From Acinetobacter sp. S54 (GTDB lineage: Bacteria; Pseudomonadota; Gammaproteobacteria; Pseudomonadales; Moraxellaceae), in contig NZ_JACVUI010000001.1 of NCBI RefSeq assembly GCF_016624945.1, positions 62,001-126,000 of the forward strand: a stretch of 64,000 nt of DNA. Direction: 5' to 3'. Below the pieces are notes generated by a model. That model had not been told where the DNA came from and ran no database searches. It was given only the letters and a program-made list of their open reading frames with translations. Positions 63,207-64,000 of the stretch are shown piece after piece (position 1 is the stretch's first letter; each line of letters starts with the position of its first letter). The position numbers were made by a program, and so were the translations under genes.

Positions 63207-64000
63207 GTGACCGATTCACCACAGCACAAACCTAAACATGTCATGATGATGGCGGCCGGTACGGGCGGTCATGTATTTCCTGCCTTGGCAGTTGCCAAAG
63301 AGCTACAACAACAAGGCTGTCAGGTGTCTTGGCTAGCAACGCCAGCAGGTATGGAAAATCGTTTATTAAAGGATCAAAATATCCCGCTTTATCAAATTGA
63401 TATTCAAGGTGTGCGTGGTAATGGCGCAGTACGTAAATTATTAGCCCCATTTAAAATTTTAAAAGCTACACTCAATGCGATGCGGTACATGAAACAACTT
63501 AAAATCGATGCGGTCGCTGGTTTTGGGGGGTATGTGGCTGGCCCGGGTGGTTTGGCAGCACGTGTTTTGGGGATTCCTATTTTAATTCACGAACAAAATG
63601 CAGTTGCTGGTTTTACCAACTCTCAACTTTCGCGTATTGCCAATAAAGTGTGTGAAGCATTTCCAGATACTTTTGCTGCCAGTGAAAAAGTCGTGACAAC
63701 AGGTAACCCAGTTCGTAAGGAAATTGCAGAAATCCTAAGTCCAAAATGGCGCTATCAGATTCGCGAGCAGGAAAATCAACCATTCAATATTCTGATTGTG
63801 GGTGGATCGCTAGGGGCACAGGCATTAAATGAGCGGTTACCTGAAGCACTTAAAAAGTTGGATCTGCCCCTCAACGTTTTTCACCAATGTGGTCAAAAAC
63901 AAATCGACGAAACAACAGCACGTTATGCGGATGCACCAGCACATGTAAATGTTCAGGTGATGCCGTTTATTGAGGATATGGCAAAAGCCTATAGTGAGGC
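63207..64000 (+). CDS. murG: UDP-N-acetylglucosamine-N-acetylmuramyl-(pentapeptide) pyrophosphoryl-undecaprenol N-acetylglucosamine transferase, 5' part
   Basis: Makes lipid II from lipid I on the inner face of the membrane. The gene runs off the window; 264 complete codons are visible from GTG 63207 (VTDSPQHKPKHVMMMAAGTGGHVFPAL). Motifs are AAGTGGHVFPALAVA (lipid-binding glycine loop), MENRLLKDQNIPLYQI, GFGGYVAGPGG, IHEQNAVAG, TTGNPVR and LIVGGSLGAQALNE. No ATG lies in frame before the motif, so GTG is the start. In Acinetobacter this gene begins the murG-murC-ddl division and cell-wall cluster, which would continue to the right. Confidence 0.95.
   Translation, partial: MTDSPQHKPKHVMMMAAGTGGHVFPALAVAKELQQQGCQVSWLATPAGMENRLLKDQNIPLYQIDIQGVRGNGAVRKLLAPFKILKATLNAMRYMKQLKIDAVAGFGGYVAGPGGLAARVLGIPILIHEQNAVAGFTNSQLSRIANKVCEAFPDTFAASEKVVTTGNPVRKEIAEILSPKWRYQIREQENQPFNILIVGGSLGAQALNERLPEALKKLDLPLNVFHQCGQKQIDETTARYADAPAHVNVQVMPFIEDMAKAYSE

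Noticed and set aside
1-64000. CRISPR arrays, tRNA, rRNA, insertion sequences and prophage genes
   Set aside because: None seen on reading both strands: no regular repeat-spacer pattern, no cloverleaf-like sequences noticed, no transposase or integrase motifs.

Overview
The window is chromosomal DNA of a gamma-proteobacterium, almost certainly an Acinetobacter species (Moraxellaceae). The base composition is AT-rich. The gene sets and gene orders fit the genus: a ribB(X)-ribH-nusB-thiL-pgpA-glmU-glmS block, serB with a divergent YtjB-like membrane gene, rhdA-psd, yqiA-parE, pyrE/xth, gshB and murG. The species cannot be named from the sequence alone. No rRNA, tRNA, CRISPR array, prophage or intact insertion sequence was seen.

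Layout. (1) 1-8154: the 3' part of a chaperone-usher fimbrial operon. It holds the tail of a major pilin gene, a minor pilin, usher, chaperone, three small pilins and two tandem paralogous two-domain tip adhesins. (2) 8224-14941, minus strand: a seven-gene block running from riboflavin synthesis through NusB, thiamine phosphate kinase and PgpA to GlmU/GlmS. Its RibBA-like protein has lost the zinc cysteines of GTP cyclohydrolase II (RibBX type). (3) 15241-23460: housekeeping genes (YtjB-like/serB, SCP2-domain protein, a PEGA lipoprotein with an apparent 1-nt frameshift in its signal peptide, dtd, pncB, rhdA, psd). (4) 23729-31798: two TetR-controlled units, aldehyde dehydrogenase and SDR, with clear palindromic operators. 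phoB/phoR lie between them and a MATE pump follows. (5) 31916-42069: aminotransferase, DUF445, lipoprotein, DUF924, gshA-dsbB, hydrolases and yqiA-parE. (6) 43690-50753: a complete urate-to-glyoxylate catabolic set (hpxO, hiuH, uraD, puuE, alc, allA). It is interrupted by a DUF1877 gene, a GNAT acetyltransferase and a Tsx/OmpK-like outer-membrane channel. (7) 51011-58880: HPF-like protein, ankyrin protein, outer-membrane protein, dsbD, GST, diguanylate cyclase, esterase, DUF2147 and an ArsC-like protein. (8) 59103-64000: a candidate CsrA-binding sRNA, xth/pyrE, an AT-rich methyltransferase gene, gshB and the 5' part of murG.

The most notable unannotated signal is a minus-strand non-coding gene at about 59103-59252. 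Its roughly 150-nt predicted transcript carries ten GGA motifs. Two of these sit in AGGAU loops of short hairpins, one of them on top of an intrinsic terminator. That is the architecture of RsmY/RsmZ/CsrB RNAs that titrate CsrA/RsmA.

Other signals worth checking are the three TGCACT/AGTGCA operators around the TetR-aldehyde dehydrogenase pair, the frameshifted PEGA lipoprotein whose ribosome binding site lies in the previous gene's terminator stem, the tandem adhesins, and an inverted-repeat element after dsbB.
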